Positions 45,595-56,744 of a DNA stretch of 64,000 nt are shown piece after piece. The stretch is from positions 186,001-250,000 of the forward strand of contig JAOWBW010000428.1 in assembly GCA_026119855.1 (NCBI GenBank), given 5' to 3'. The position numbers and the translations under genes are program-made. The notes under the pieces are model-generated. The model was not told the DNA's origin. It was given only the letters and a program-made list of their open reading frames with translations, and made no database searches. Origin of the DNA: Campanula takesimana (Eukaryota > Streptophyta > Magnoliopsida > Asterales > Campanulaceae). Numbering within the stretch: the first letter of the stretch is position 1; every line of letters starts with the position of its first letter.

Positions 45595-45787
45595 TACATA
45601 GTACAATTTTGAATAAAATATTTCATGTAATTGAATTTATATATTTTTAGTTATTAAAATGTTGTAACTCATGAACAATTAATTAAATAAAATATGGAGT
45701 AACAAACACATAAAAAAAAAATTCAAAGTCTAGCTATTAATTTTGGACCAAGTGGGCCGTTTTAATGTCCTAAATTGCTGCCATATA

Positions 45788-46051
45788 CTCCCTCCGTCCC
45801 AATTTAAATTTCAAAAAAAAAATAAAAAATTTCAAGAATTAAAAAAAAAAGGTGATGTGCTGTGAGTGCAGGTGGTTTGGTAGGAGAGAGAAAATAGGGT
45901 AAGGAATAGTTAGTGGGTAGTTGTTATGAGTATGACATGTAGGGCCCACAAATAAAGAAGTATAAAAAAAAAATTCCTTTTTTAGGTTTTAAAGTTTAAA
46001 ATGAGACACCCAAATTGATAATTTTTAAAGTTTAAAATTAGACGAAGGGAG
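45788..46051. mobile_element. Stowaway-type MITE
   Basis: CTCCCTCCGTCCCAATTTAA at the left, AAAATTAGACGAAGGGAG at the right, TA on both sides. Confidence 0.7.
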
Positions 46052-46514
46052 TACTCTAGAAACATAACCTAACCTTAACCCTAAGCTACATAGCCGCTCT
46101 ATATATTCTCTCTCTTAAAAACATCACCGCTGCTCTTTCTTAAAAACAATATCGCCGTTCTATCTGTGTCTCTTCTTTATTGATCTCTACCCGAAAATCC
46201 TATTCCGGTTAAATTAAACGACGATCAATTTCCTCTCTCTCGTTATTTCGTTATTTAATTCAAGCTTTGATGATTTCCAAGAACAAATTCATTGGACTGG
46301 ATCGACCTTTTTCCAAAATCAATAAACCCGGTACCGTTTCTATGCATAGAAAACAGATATTCCATTTAATTGTTCATAAGCATCATCATTTATTTGTAAC
46401 AATCCATTAATAGAAACTGTAGTTCTATGTATTTTAATTAATTCGATCAACAAACCTGGTACAATTTCTATTCTATTTAATGATCCAGAAATACGTTGTT
46501 TTATTTTTCCAAAT

Positions 46515-47636
46515 GGAGGGGCTATTACCAACAATTTTTCCTAATCCACTACACTTTTTATAAATAGACATAACTATCTTTGGCATTTTAGGAGTTAAAG
46601 CAATATTTTAGGAAAGATGCTATATACACTACAATTTTTCATTTTCCACTACATTTGGTAATCAAAACTTTTTATGAAATAATTGTCATTGATATACTTA
46701 CCTTACTTATTATTTATTACCTTACTTATTATTTATTACTTTTTTTCTTTTAAATAAAAAAAAATTATTTTTTACGATCTCTTAAATTTAACTTAATTAT
46801 TTTAAATTTATATTTGATTTATTTTTTCAATGTTCAGAGTATAATAATAAAATTACTTGTGATCCGTTACATTTTGTTATTTTTCTGACAAAAAATAATA
46901 AACTTGAAAATAATTGATGTAATGTCATAAATACTTATAGACGTGATGAGTTTTCCAATATATTATTTGATATTTCAATACACTATATAATGTTAAATTA
47001 TTAATGAATGAACCACTTATTGTACTATTATAACATAATAAATTCAGATAAATACTATAAATTTTTCAACATTATAGCATTTAGTTTGGTTTATATACAG
47101 TGAAAATATTGATTAATATATTTACCACCAAAGTTTGATATATCTCTTAATTTTTTTTATTAGAACGTGTATATACGATTTATTCACCTCTTTGTCTAAT
47201 CCTTTTTATTTCTCTTTTACTCTTTTATTTAATCAAAGACGGAAAAAAAAAAAAAACCAAAGTTAAATAGACTAAGCTGGAATAGAAATGAGTAGGTGAG
47301 AATAAAATGTCTAGTTTATTGCATAAAACTAAAGTAACAAAAAGGAATTGTTTGTAATTTCACGTTATCACTATTCTTTACATATAAATCATTTGTTTCT
47401 TGAAATGATTAAGATGATGGTTTCAAAAAAAAAATAAATATTAAATTGATTTAATCTGGAGATCCACAAAATAAAACATATAATTTTAGTAAATACTAAT
47501 GAATGTAGTGGAAAATAAATGTTGTAGTATTACTAGTCTTTCTTAGAGGGTAATTATGTCAAGTAATTAAATAATTTACTAAAAATAGAATCAATGTAGT
47601 GGATTAGGAAAAGTTGTAGTGGCAATAGCCCCTCTC
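46515..47636. mobile_element. TIR DNA transposon, non-autonomous (Mutator-like?)
   Basis: Ends GGAGGGGCTATTACCAAC (left) and, inverted, GAGAGGGGCTATTGCCAC (right), both leading to TTTTCCTAATCCACTACA. TTTTCCAAAT is repeated outside both ends (46505-46514, 47637-47646), a 9-10-bp duplication. CCACTACA/TGTAGTGG recurs at least six times near both ends. The interior is A/T-rich and non-coding. Confidence 0.65.
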
Positions 47637-47646
47637 TTTTCCAAAT

Positions 47647-48707
47647 AGTTGTCAAATAAATACCTTCCCATTTCATTTTTTTCTAAATAGTTGTCAAATA
47701 AAGAGTAAACGACCAAAATGACCCGCGTACTATATGAATTCAACCAATTTGGCCCGCGTACTATCTAAACTACCAAATCAGTCTGCGTACTATTCATAAA
47801 TAAACCAAATCAACCTAAGTCGTTAATAAATGTTAATAATGTTAATGGATGTTACGAATTTAACAGATATTACAATTAAAAAATTTTAATGTATTAATCA
47901 TAATATAAAGGGGCAAATATGCAAAAATAATAATTTACAAATACCCCCTCCCCATCCCCCGAAAATCAGATCTAACCCTTCCTCGCTTCCTTCTACCTAT
48001 TCTACACCCCACGTCGGCGCCCCAACTCCAGCACCGTTCCATTCCACCGGCTGGTCAGTGACCACCATCTTCCAACAACTAGATATACAGCCATTCCCAC
48101 TCGTCCATCGTCCCAAACCCAACTAGGTCTACAACCATCCCCCTTCCACCAAATAGATCTCCGGTTATCCCACCTACGCCCCTTCTAACTGGGTCTCTCT
48201 CTCTCTCTCTCTCTCTCTTTGCGATGTTATTGTGTTAGATCTACAAAAAGAAATTGAAACCAAGTAGTTATGCGAATGACGTTAGAAGGGATCAATTCCC
48301 CTTCCCATGATTGCTTCCGATGCCGGGAGCATAAAACCAAAATTAACCCCAGGCTTCAATTAAAAAGGTTGAAATTGGCTTCAATATTGGTTGTGATAGT
48401 TATAAGAATTACGGTAGAAGGGATGAATTCATTGTTGTATAGGGCAGGAGCATGGATTGATGAACGCCATTTTTTTGCCAGGGATATGGAGTATTTCTTC
48501 TGGTAGTAATGTTGCTGGTAAGTCCCTTGTAAGCCTAATTTACCATGTAGTCTTACTCATATCATTTGATATAGAGATCAGCCACGAAACAATTGAAGGT
48601 GGAAGCTTTGAGAGGGTACACCGACAATGGCAGCAACCTTTTTTTTTTACGTTTCTGGGCAAACTAACATGGCGAGACTAGGATTGGATTAAGGAATGAT
48701 TAATATT
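47647..48707. other. No gene recognised
   Basis: Contains repeated GCGTACTAT phrases (47726, 47757, 47784), a C-rich stretch (47940-48190) and a (CT)n microsatellite at about 48194-48218. Frames at 48270-48700 have no recognisable domain. Confidence 0.5.
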
Positions 48708-50135
48708 TGTTGGGTATGCTTACTTCTTAACCCTCCTATTTATGTTAGAAATGATTGATACCATCACCTAAGAGTATTTTATGGACTTTAGAACCCTATG
48801 TAAGAAGTTTTATAACTTCATTTTTTAGCATAGTCCATTTTATAGTATAGGCTTAGAATATAGGACTTGGAGCGAAGAAGGAATGAAGATCTAAGCAAGA
48901 CTGTGGTTACTGCGCAGGACTCTCTGCGCAGGACATCACTGCGCAGGTCTCCTCTGCGCAGCATTCAACCTTGCACAGTTTTCAATGCATTCAGATCACC
49001 TAACTTGGAAAGCGCTCAGAAGATGTACGCTTAGTTGTGCATAAACGACAAATCCTGCACACTCAGCATAGCCAACGGTGGAGATGCGCTCAAACATAAT
49101 ATTTCAAATGGAGACAGCTGTCAACCTTCCAGATGAAGCGTTTGAATTTGGTCTCCATGCTCAGTCTCCAACGGCTCAAAGATACCTGCGCACCAATCAC
49201 ATTGTGCCAGGTCATCAACCTTGATCAGAGCTCCAACGGCTATAAAGGACACCTGCGCACCAATCCTATTGTGCCAGCTCATCGTCCTTGCTCAGAGCAC
49301 CAACGGCTAGTTTTAAGCTCTCTGCTATAAATAGCCTGCTCATCTTCATTTCCAAGTTGCTAGAGTTTGTGCTTACAAGTATTCCTGAAGTTCTGAAGTT
49401 TGCTGCTTACTATTCCCAGATTCAAGAACAACCTTCAAACCTTCATACCTTCAAACTCCTGCCCAGATCCTAAGCCTTATATCACCAGAATTCTTCGTGC
49501 TCTTCATCTCTTAGATTCATAGAGCCCAGAATTTCTGCCACACACACACCTCTTGAAGCTTCGATCATATAGATCTTACTTCTTGAGAAACATCGGTTTA
49601 GTCTAGGATTTGCTCTTCATTGATTAGATTTTGATTTGAGTTTTGATTCGTTGTAATCTTGTAAAAGCTCCTCATATCAATATATATCTCATTAGAAAAT
49701 CCAAGACTAACCATCTTGGTAGAGGACGTAGATCTTTCATCGATCGAACCTCTCCAAATAGCTTGTTCATTATTTCTGCTATTTACTTCCTGCTTAGTTA
49801 TTTCTGAATTACTGCTTTGTTTGATCTTACCAAGATTGCTGCTATTGCTGCTGTGTTTGTTATTGCCTATTGCCTTAGAATCCGATTTTATCCAACAGTT
49901 TAGCCAAACCTTAGCGCGTGCGTTTTTACCCTGCGCAGTATACCATGCGCAGTGTTGCTTTAAATTTCCGCTGTGCATTTCACACTCTCTCTGCGCGCTA
50001 TACTTAGCTTATTTGAGAACTGTGCGCATAAGCCATTGATTTGCAAAAAGGGTTTGAAAAGAATTTTAAAACGCTATTCACCCCCCCCCCCCCTCTAGCA
50101 TTTTTCATACCCTTGTTGCCCCTCTGGGACCAACA
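48708..50135 (+). repeat. 5' LTR of SIRE-like element 1
   Basis: Starts TGTTGGG and ends ACCAACA (short inverted TGTTGG/CCAACA), 1,428 bp. TATA box CTATAAATAG near 49324. Nine TGCGCA copies lie inside, four of them within 50 bp (48911-48960). A C-run precedes the end (near 50080). No partner LTR is in the window, so the left limit rests on the terminal match only. Confidence 0.7.
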
Positions 50136-50137
50136 AG

Positions 50138-50149
50138 TGGTATCAGAGC
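50138..50149 (+). promoter_or_regulatory. Primer-binding site (initiator tRNA-Met)
   Basis: TGGTATCAGAGC lies two bases after the LTR end and matches the usual plant copia site. Confidence 0.9.
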
Positions 50150-50209
50150 AAACACCTTCATAAAACTTGCGTTGTTTATCAAGCTTAACAGCTTGGGTGC
50201 CGATTCAAG

Positions 50210-52492
50210 ATGGCTTCAAAATCTTGGGCAATGGCTAACTATTCACAGGTTCCTGTGCTTAATGAAGATCACTTTGAAATCTGGAAGCACTGCATGCTAA
50301 CTCATTTTTCCTCAATCGATGAGATTCTCCATGACGTCGTTATCAAAGGTCCTTATATTCCAATGAAGGCTAATCCTGATGCTGCTACAAATAAGGATAA
50401 TCCCACTGTCAAGAAGAACAAGGACGAATGGACTGATGAAGAGAAGAAATGGGTTGGCTATGATGGAAAAGCAAGGAACATCATTCTCACTACCCTAGAC
50501 CTCTCCACGCACAATCAACTTGTGAGCGGTGGAACTGCAAAGGAACTATGGGATGCTATTGAAGGCTATGTGAATGGAGACAAAGTAAGCAAGGAAAACA
50601 AAAAATTTGTGGTGCAAAGAAAATTCAACTGCTTCATGAGAAAGGATGGTGAAACATTGAGACAAACTTATGATCGCTTCTGTGTTGTTGTAAACGCTTG
50701 TAAATCTCTTGGAACTACTTTCACTAATAAAGAAGTCAATTCTCAATTCTTAGATGCGCTAGGTTCCAGATATGTGCACAAGGCAAGTCATCTAGAAGAT
50801 TCTGGATTTTTAGATACTTCGCCTCTGCGCAGCTTATACGCTAACTTAAAAGTGTATGAGCTAAAACTTGATCGAATTGATGAAACCGAAGGCAAAGGAA
50901 AACTTGTTTCCTATGTTGCGGAAAAGGAACCTGCGCCTGCTCAAAACTCAGACAAAGTATCCACTTCCTCTCTGCTTGAAATGGATGATGATGACTTCGC
51001 TATGTTCGTAAAGCGATTTCAAAAGTTCAGGAAATCCTCAAAGCCAGGATCCTCAAGTAAAGCTCCATTAAAATTCTCTCGTGGCAAAGACTCAAAGAAA
51101 GATGATGATTTGGTTTGCTACAACTGTAGAAAGCCTGGTCATTTCGCTTCAAAATGCCCAACACCAAAATTTGAGTACATGAAGAGGAACAATGCGCAAA
51201 GATCGTATAAGCAGCGCGGAATGGTTGCTGAAGAAGACTGCGCAGACAATGAGCTCAAGACATGGATAGAGACCGACACAGAGGAAAGTGATGAAGATGA
51301 CTCCGAAGACGGACTGCTCTGCTTGGTGGCAAATGCTGATAGTGATTCAGACAACGATCCTGATGTTAACACAGGTGCTGTGCCGAAGCCAATTAAGAAG
51401 AAAGGTCCCACTATCACTGAATTGGTAGAAATGGGGCATCTGACTCCAAGCAGACAGAATGGCAAGTACTTATTTGCCAGAGCAGATCTAACGAAGAAAT
51501 TTGTAGATGCGCCTTCGCGCAAGGAATCTCTTGAAATTCCTGCTGAAATTGAAATTGAAAAGGATGTCTCTGCTGTTGAGCGTGAAACTATTTTTCAACA
51601 AGCTGAAAAGGTAATCAAGAAATTTAATTCTATGAAAGAAGCAGTGGACTTATCAATTGGAGAAATTTCACAGCTTAAGACGGAGAAAACTGTTCTGAAA
51701 TCTGAAATCACCCTCCTTAAGGAGCAGATTAAGAGCATGACTCCTCTTACTGACAAAAACCGTTTTCTGACAGATCAAAATGCGTTATTTAAAGTAAGAA
51801 ACGAAGAATTGGCTGCGCAGCTTGCTGATCTCACAAAGATCACAAATGTGTGGACCAAATCTCGTGTCACTATGGATCAAATTCTAGAAACCCAAAAAGC
51901 CAGTGGTGATAAAGAAGGCTTGGGGTTCTCAACTAGTGACGACTTTAAATGCGCAGTTTGTGCTGAAAGAGAAAAGGAATTTACACCACAGCAAACTATT
52001 GAAATTCCCAAAGCAAAGCGTTCCACTTCAATGGGTAAAGGACAGGAGAAAGTCCAGAGACAAAATTTCCATTATGTCTACCCAAAGAAGCAAACAGGGG
52101 AAGCCAAAGGTAAGGCTAAAGTTGACCATGCGCTTGACGACACATGTTTTGAATATGGTTGTGCTTCAAACTCGAATGTCAAATCTGCGCACAAGAGCCA
52201 TGCGCATAAAAGCCATGCGCCTAAACGCCAGATGCGCATCCTTAAGAAAAGCGAACTCAAACTTCAAAAGGTGATGTTTGTCAAAGCAGGTTCTACCACC
52301 CCTATTAAGAATGCTGCGCCAAAGAAAAGTAAAGAGTTTGTAAAAACTCAATCTATAAGTGGCTTTCATCATTGTGTTGTGTGTGATGGTTTAGGTCACC
52401 AGGCTGCAGAATGCCTTTTGCGATTTGCTCCTAATGCCAAGGGACGTAAAAATCCTAAGGTCAGACAGGAGTGGGTTGTCAAAAGTTGCTAA
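50210..52492 (+). CDS. gag: SIRE-like Gag, two zinc knuckles
   Basis: A 760-codon intact frame. The N-terminus (VLNEDHFEIWKHCM) and residues about 60-230 form a UBN2-type copia Gag that assembles the particle. A CCHC knuckle CYNCRKPGHFASKC is at residues 303-316. Then come an acidic stretch, a likely coiled coil (about 440-560) and a Lys-rich region. A second CX2CX4HX4C knuckle (CVVCDGLGHQAAEC) is at residues 722-735. Two knuckles 400 residues apart is unusual, as copia Gag commonly shows one. The Ala-His/Ala-Gln runs near 660-680 come from repeated TGCGCA. Stop at 52490; pol starts in another frame. Confidence 0.9.
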   Translation: MASKSWAMANYSQVPVLNEDHFEIWKHCMLTHFSSIDEILHDVVIKGPYIPMKANPDAATNKDNPTVKKNKDEWTDEEKKWVGYDGKARNIILTTLDLSTHNQLVSGGTAKELWDAIEGYVNGDKVSKENKKFVVQRKFNCFMRKDGETLRQTYDRFCVVVNACKSLGTTFTNKEVNSQFLDALGSRYVHKASHLEDSGFLDTSPLRSLYANLKVYELKLDRIDETEGKGKLVSYVAEKEPAPAQNSDKVSTSSLLEMDDDDFAMFVKRFQKFRKSSKPGSSSKAPLKFSRGKDSKKDDDLVCYNCRKPGHFASKCPTPKFEYMKRNNAQRSYKQRGMVAEEDCADNELKTWIETDTEESDEDDSEDGLLCLVANADSDSDNDPDVNTGAVPKPIKKKGPTITELVEMGHLTPSRQNGKYLFARADLTKKFVDAPSRKESLEIPAEIEIEKDVSAVERETIFQQAEKVIKKFNSMKEAVDLSIGEISQLKTEKTVLKSEITLLKEQIKSMTPLTDKNRFLTDQNALFKVRNEELAAQLADLTKITNVWTKSRVTMDQILETQKASGDKEGLGFSTSDDFKCAVCAEREKEFTPQQTIEIPKAKRSTSMGKGQEKVQRQNFHYVYPKKQTGEAKGKAKVDHALDDTCFEYGCASNSNVKSAHKSHAHKSHAPKRQMRILKKSELKLQKVMFVKAGSTTPIKNAAPKKSKEFVKTQSISGFHHCVVCDGLGHQAAECLLRFAPNAKGRKNPKVRQEWVVKSC

Positions 52493-52529
52493 CTCTAGGA
52501 CCCAAGAATAAAGGGGACCTGCGTTTTTA

Positions 52530-55500
52530 ATGTCTATCTTTCAGGTCTCCTGCTTTACTGCGCACTCTTCACAACCTAAAGCGCATATATGGTATCTCGA
52601 CAGTGGATGTTCTAGACACATGACTGGAGAAGTCACAGCTCTTGAAGATGTGCATGAAGGAAGAGGTCCCTCAGTAACTTTTGGTGATAACAACAAAGGG
52701 CACATAGTTGGATATGGAAGAATCAGAAAAGATAAAGTGTGCATTGAGAAAGTTGCACTCGTAGAAGGACTCAAGCACAACCTGCTATCCATATCCCAAT
52801 TCTGCGATAAAGGTTTGGAATGTCATTTCACTGCTATGTACTGCTACATCAAAGATGGCATATCCGGACTAACTTTGCTCACAGGGACTCGTAAAACTAA
52901 TGTTTACATTATTGATCTTACTGCTGTAAATTCTATCACTAATCTCTGTTTTGTAGCAAAGAATGTTAGTGAAAGCAGCTGGCTATGGCATAAGCGCTTA
53001 AGTCATTTGAACTTCAAATATTTGGCTAAACTTGGAAGGGAAAATCTTGTCAAAGGACTTCCCAAAGTAGCAGACCATCATGATAGAAAATGCGCAGCAT
53101 GCCAGCTCGGTAAACAACCTAAGCAGTCTTTCTCCAGCAAGATTGCTTCCTCAACTTCCAAATGTTTACAACTGCTTCACATGGATTTGTTTGGACAGTC
53201 ACCACCGCAAGCATTGGAGGAAACAAATATACCTTAGTCGTGGTGGATGACTACTCAAGATACACATGGGTCGAAATGATGATATCCAAAGATGACTGCT
53301 ATGATATATTGACTGCTCTCTTTCGAAGGCTCCAAACTCAAAAGGAAGACGACATCGTTAGTGTTAGATCAGACAATGGAACTGAATTCAAAAATAACGG
53401 TGTTGCGCAATACTACGATGACCATGGAATTGATCACAATTTCTCCGCTGCTGGAGTTCCTCAACAAAATGGGGTTGTGGAAAGGAAAAAATCGCACGTT
53501 GATTGAGGCTGGGAAAACAATGATCGCAGAAGCTAAGCTTCCAAAGTATTTCTGGGGAGAAGCCGTCAACACTGCTTGCTTCACTCAGAATAGATCCCTC
53601 ATCAACAAAACCTACAACAAAACTCCATATGAGCTATGGAGAGGAAGAGCGCCCAACATTGCTTTCTTCAAGATTTTGGCTGCAAATGCTATATCCTCTA
53701 CAATGGCAAAGATCATAGAGGTAAATTCGACGCCAAGCAGATGAAGGTATTTTCGTTGGGTATGCCAAACATTCTAAAGCTTTTCGTGTTTTTAATAGAA
53801 CTACTCTAGTAATTGTAGAATCTGTACTTGTTACTTTTGATGAACATTCTCTCCTTGAGCCACATTTGGCTCCAAATGATTCTGATGATTCTGCTGAGCA
53901 TGTTGAGACAGGTACGCAGCCTCAAACTGCACCTGCGCAGAATGATAATCAAGTTAATCAAAATCATAATCAAGCAAGTCCATCTCATGCGCATACACCA
54001 TATGCTGCGCCAGAAGTTACTACTCCTGATGCGCAAATTCCTCCTCCTGCGCATGATGTTTCTCCACTTCAGCAAATCACTTTCGATGACCTTGATGCTG
54101 GAGCAAATGAAGTACCCATTGAAGATCTTCGTATTCCTACCACTCAACCTAACTTACCACCTGAGATTCGCGAAGTTAGAGATCATCCAACTACAAATAT
54201 CATTGGTGATCTCCATGTAGGGGTTCATACTAGAAGAGCATCAAATTTCGATGATGAATTCACTCATTTATCTCTCAAATCGAACAAAGAAGATTGATGA
54301 AGCGCTTCAAGATTCAAGCTGGGTTACTGCTATGCAAGAAGAGCTTAACCAATTTTGAGCGCTGCAAGGTTTGGACTTTGGTACCCAGACCTCATGACCA
54401 AGGAGTTATCGGTACAAAATGGGTATTCAGAAACAAGATGGATGAGAATAGAAGCATCACCAGAAACAAAGCAAGGCTGGTTGCGCAAGGCTATAGGCAA
54501 GAGGAAGGAATCGACTACGACGAAACATTTGCGCCTGTAGCAAGACTTGAAGCTATAAGAATTTTCTTAGCTTATGCGTCTCACAAGAAATTCAAGCTTT
54601 ATCAAATGGATGTGAAAAGCGCTTTCTCAACGGCGAACTCCAAGAGACGGTCTACGTGGCACAACCTCCCGGTTTCGAAGATAGCAAATTTCCAAATCAC
54701 GTCTTCAAACTTCAAAAAGCTTTGTATGGACTTAAGCAAGCTCCAGAGCATGGTCGATACCCTATCAAAATTCCTGCTAGAGAAAGGCTTAAGCGCGGTA
54801 AAATCGACACAACTCTTTTATTGCTAAGTATAATGATCATTCTTTACTTGTTCAAATTTATGTCGATGATATTATATTTGGTTCTACTAATGAGTTACTT
54901 TGTAAGCGCTTCGAGAAGCTCATGAAAGCAAGTTTGAAATGAGCATGATGGGAGAACTCACTTTCTTCCTCGGGCTTCAAATCAAACAATTGAATGATGG
55001 CATCTTCATAATCAAGCCAAGTACATAAGGGACTTAATCAAGAAATTTGGACTTGAGAATGATAAAGCATACGACACTCCAATGGCCACTGGCAATAAGC
55101 TTGACAAAGACATAAAAGGTAAGAAAGTTGATCAAACTTTATATTGAGGTATGATTGGCTCTCTTCTTTATCTTACTGCAAGTAGGCCAGATATTATGTT
55201 TAGTGTTTGTGTCTGTGCGCGCTATCAAGCGGACCCTAGAGAAGCGCACTTAGCTGCTGTTAAACGCATTATTCGTTATCTTTCTGGAACTGTTAACCTT
55301 GGACTTTGGTACACCAAAGATTCGAATTTCGATTTGCTAGGTTATTCAGACGCAGACTACGCAGCATGCACAATAGACAGAAAAGCACAAGTGGGACTTG
55401 TCATTTCCTTGGAAATCGACTTGTTGCGTGGGCAAGCAAGAAACAAGCTGCTGTGTCCATTTCCACTACTGAAGCTGAATACATTGCTGCTGGAAGCTGC

Positions 55501-55799
55501 TGCTGCCAAATCCTTTGGATGAAGCAACAACTAGTGGACTACGGATTAATGAAGGAAATTGTCCAATTTTCTGCGATAATATGTCCACCATAGCAGTATC
55601 CAACAATCCCGTCATGCATTCAAAGACAAAGCACATCGACATCAAATATCATTTTCTCAAGGACCACGTGGAAAAAGGAAACATACATTTAGAGCACGTG
55701 GGCACAGATAATCAAATTGCTGATATCCTCACAAAGGCTCTTGATGCAAAGAGATTCATCTTCTTGAGAGGAGAAATTGGTATGCTTGAACTCAGCTAA
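52530..55799 (+). pseudogene. pol: SIRE-like pol with many one-base frameshifts
   Basis: Order: protease YLDSGCSRHMTG (near 52590), integrase HHCC domain (HKRLSHLNF ... CAACQLGK), DDE core (VRSDNGTEF, GVPQQNGVVERK), and an Asn/Pro-rich linker (53866-54297) full of TGCGCA. RT follows (KWVFRNKMDE, QMDVKSAF, YGLKQAP, the YVDD region near 54857), then RNase H ending DILTKALDAKRF. At least ten frame breaks occur, nearly all one base lost or gained in a homopolymer run. There is also one stop at 55146-55148. The ancestral protein was a single polyprotein. Confidence 0.88.
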
Positions 55800-56744
55800 T
55801 TTGTCCATATGATTTGTTATACTAACAATCTTGTGTTTGGTTGATAAGTATTAATATAGGTAAAGTTTCGTGCATATAGCAACACCTGCGCAACATTGTA
55901 CTGCGCAGTAATTCATTTGCGCATGAAACTAATGAGATTTAAAGAATCTATTACGCTACCTAAAGCTCTGCGCATGACTTTAACATGCGCAATTCTTTGT
56001 GGATCGCAGGTAAGTACTCTATTCATTAGAAATTACACATAGGTCCCTGACTGAAAAGTCAACGCTAATTCACAAGGGTACTTGTGTATTTAAATTTTCC
56101 CGCGCCTTTATTTTTTGAATCTTTTTTGGGAATTACTATTTTACCCCCTGCGCATATCCCAGTGTCATCAATGCAAACTGCGATTGTGACAGCGCCTGCT
56201 TTCGAATGTCTGCTCACATTATGAGGAAGGTGATGCGACAACCGTCATCATATTTCGCTGACACACGCGCGCGCAAAGACTGCGTACGCGCGTTCCCCAT
56301 TCGGCCACGTCACCCCGCTAACGTGCGCCCGTCCTTTCACTGACTCCGCATTAATGAGGAAGTTGACTCGACTTGACCGACCTAGAACTTCTCACTCTCG
56401 CGCGAGCTAGGCCTGCGCATGCGCGCATCCGGTTGGTCCACGTCATCGCAGCACGTGTCCCACTTCTGCGAATTACATCGCTACCCCTGTGCTGACGTCA
56501 CGCATTTTCCTTTTCTGGATAAAAACAACCGACCCTCTCTTTCTCTCTCTTCTGTTTCAATCTCTTTCACCAAATCTCTCTCTTTTCTCTCTCATTTCTT
56601 ACCAACTTCCAAAAGTTTCCCCTTTCAATCATTTTCTCCTTCTCTGCAATCTCTCTTGCTTCTCCAAAGCTTTCCTTTCTTCTTCGTTGACTATCTTCAA
56701 CCGCATCTCTCTCTCTCTTCTCTGTCAACACTTTTCTTCTATAA
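55800..56744 (+). other. Spacer between pol and extra ORF
   Basis: No gene. Rich in CpG (GCGCGC near 56268, 56415) and in TGCGCA (seven copies). A pyrimidine-rich stretch (56530-56740) lies just before the extra-ORF start and may be its promoter or leader; TGGATAAAAAC at 56516 is a weak TATA-like match. Confidence 0.5.

Larger units (their letters stand above)
43991..46150 (-). mobile_element. Helitron-like element, copy 2
   Basis: The minus-strand end has a 5-bp hairpin CGTGC/GCACG (44004-44016) followed by AGTTACCCACTAG and a host T. The body repeats copy 1: 44655-44832 matches 42140-42323, 44833-45690 matches 43065-43690, and 46060-46148 matches 43897-43985. Two MITEs lie in it. Right limit uncertain; copy 1 breaks off exactly where copy 2 begins. 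Confidence 0.5.

Noticed and set aside
46340..46534. 64-codon minus-strand frame that looks protein-like
   Set aside because: I could not name a family; it is short, and its N-terminus lies inside the TIR of another element. It may be a captured fragment, but the evidence is too thin.
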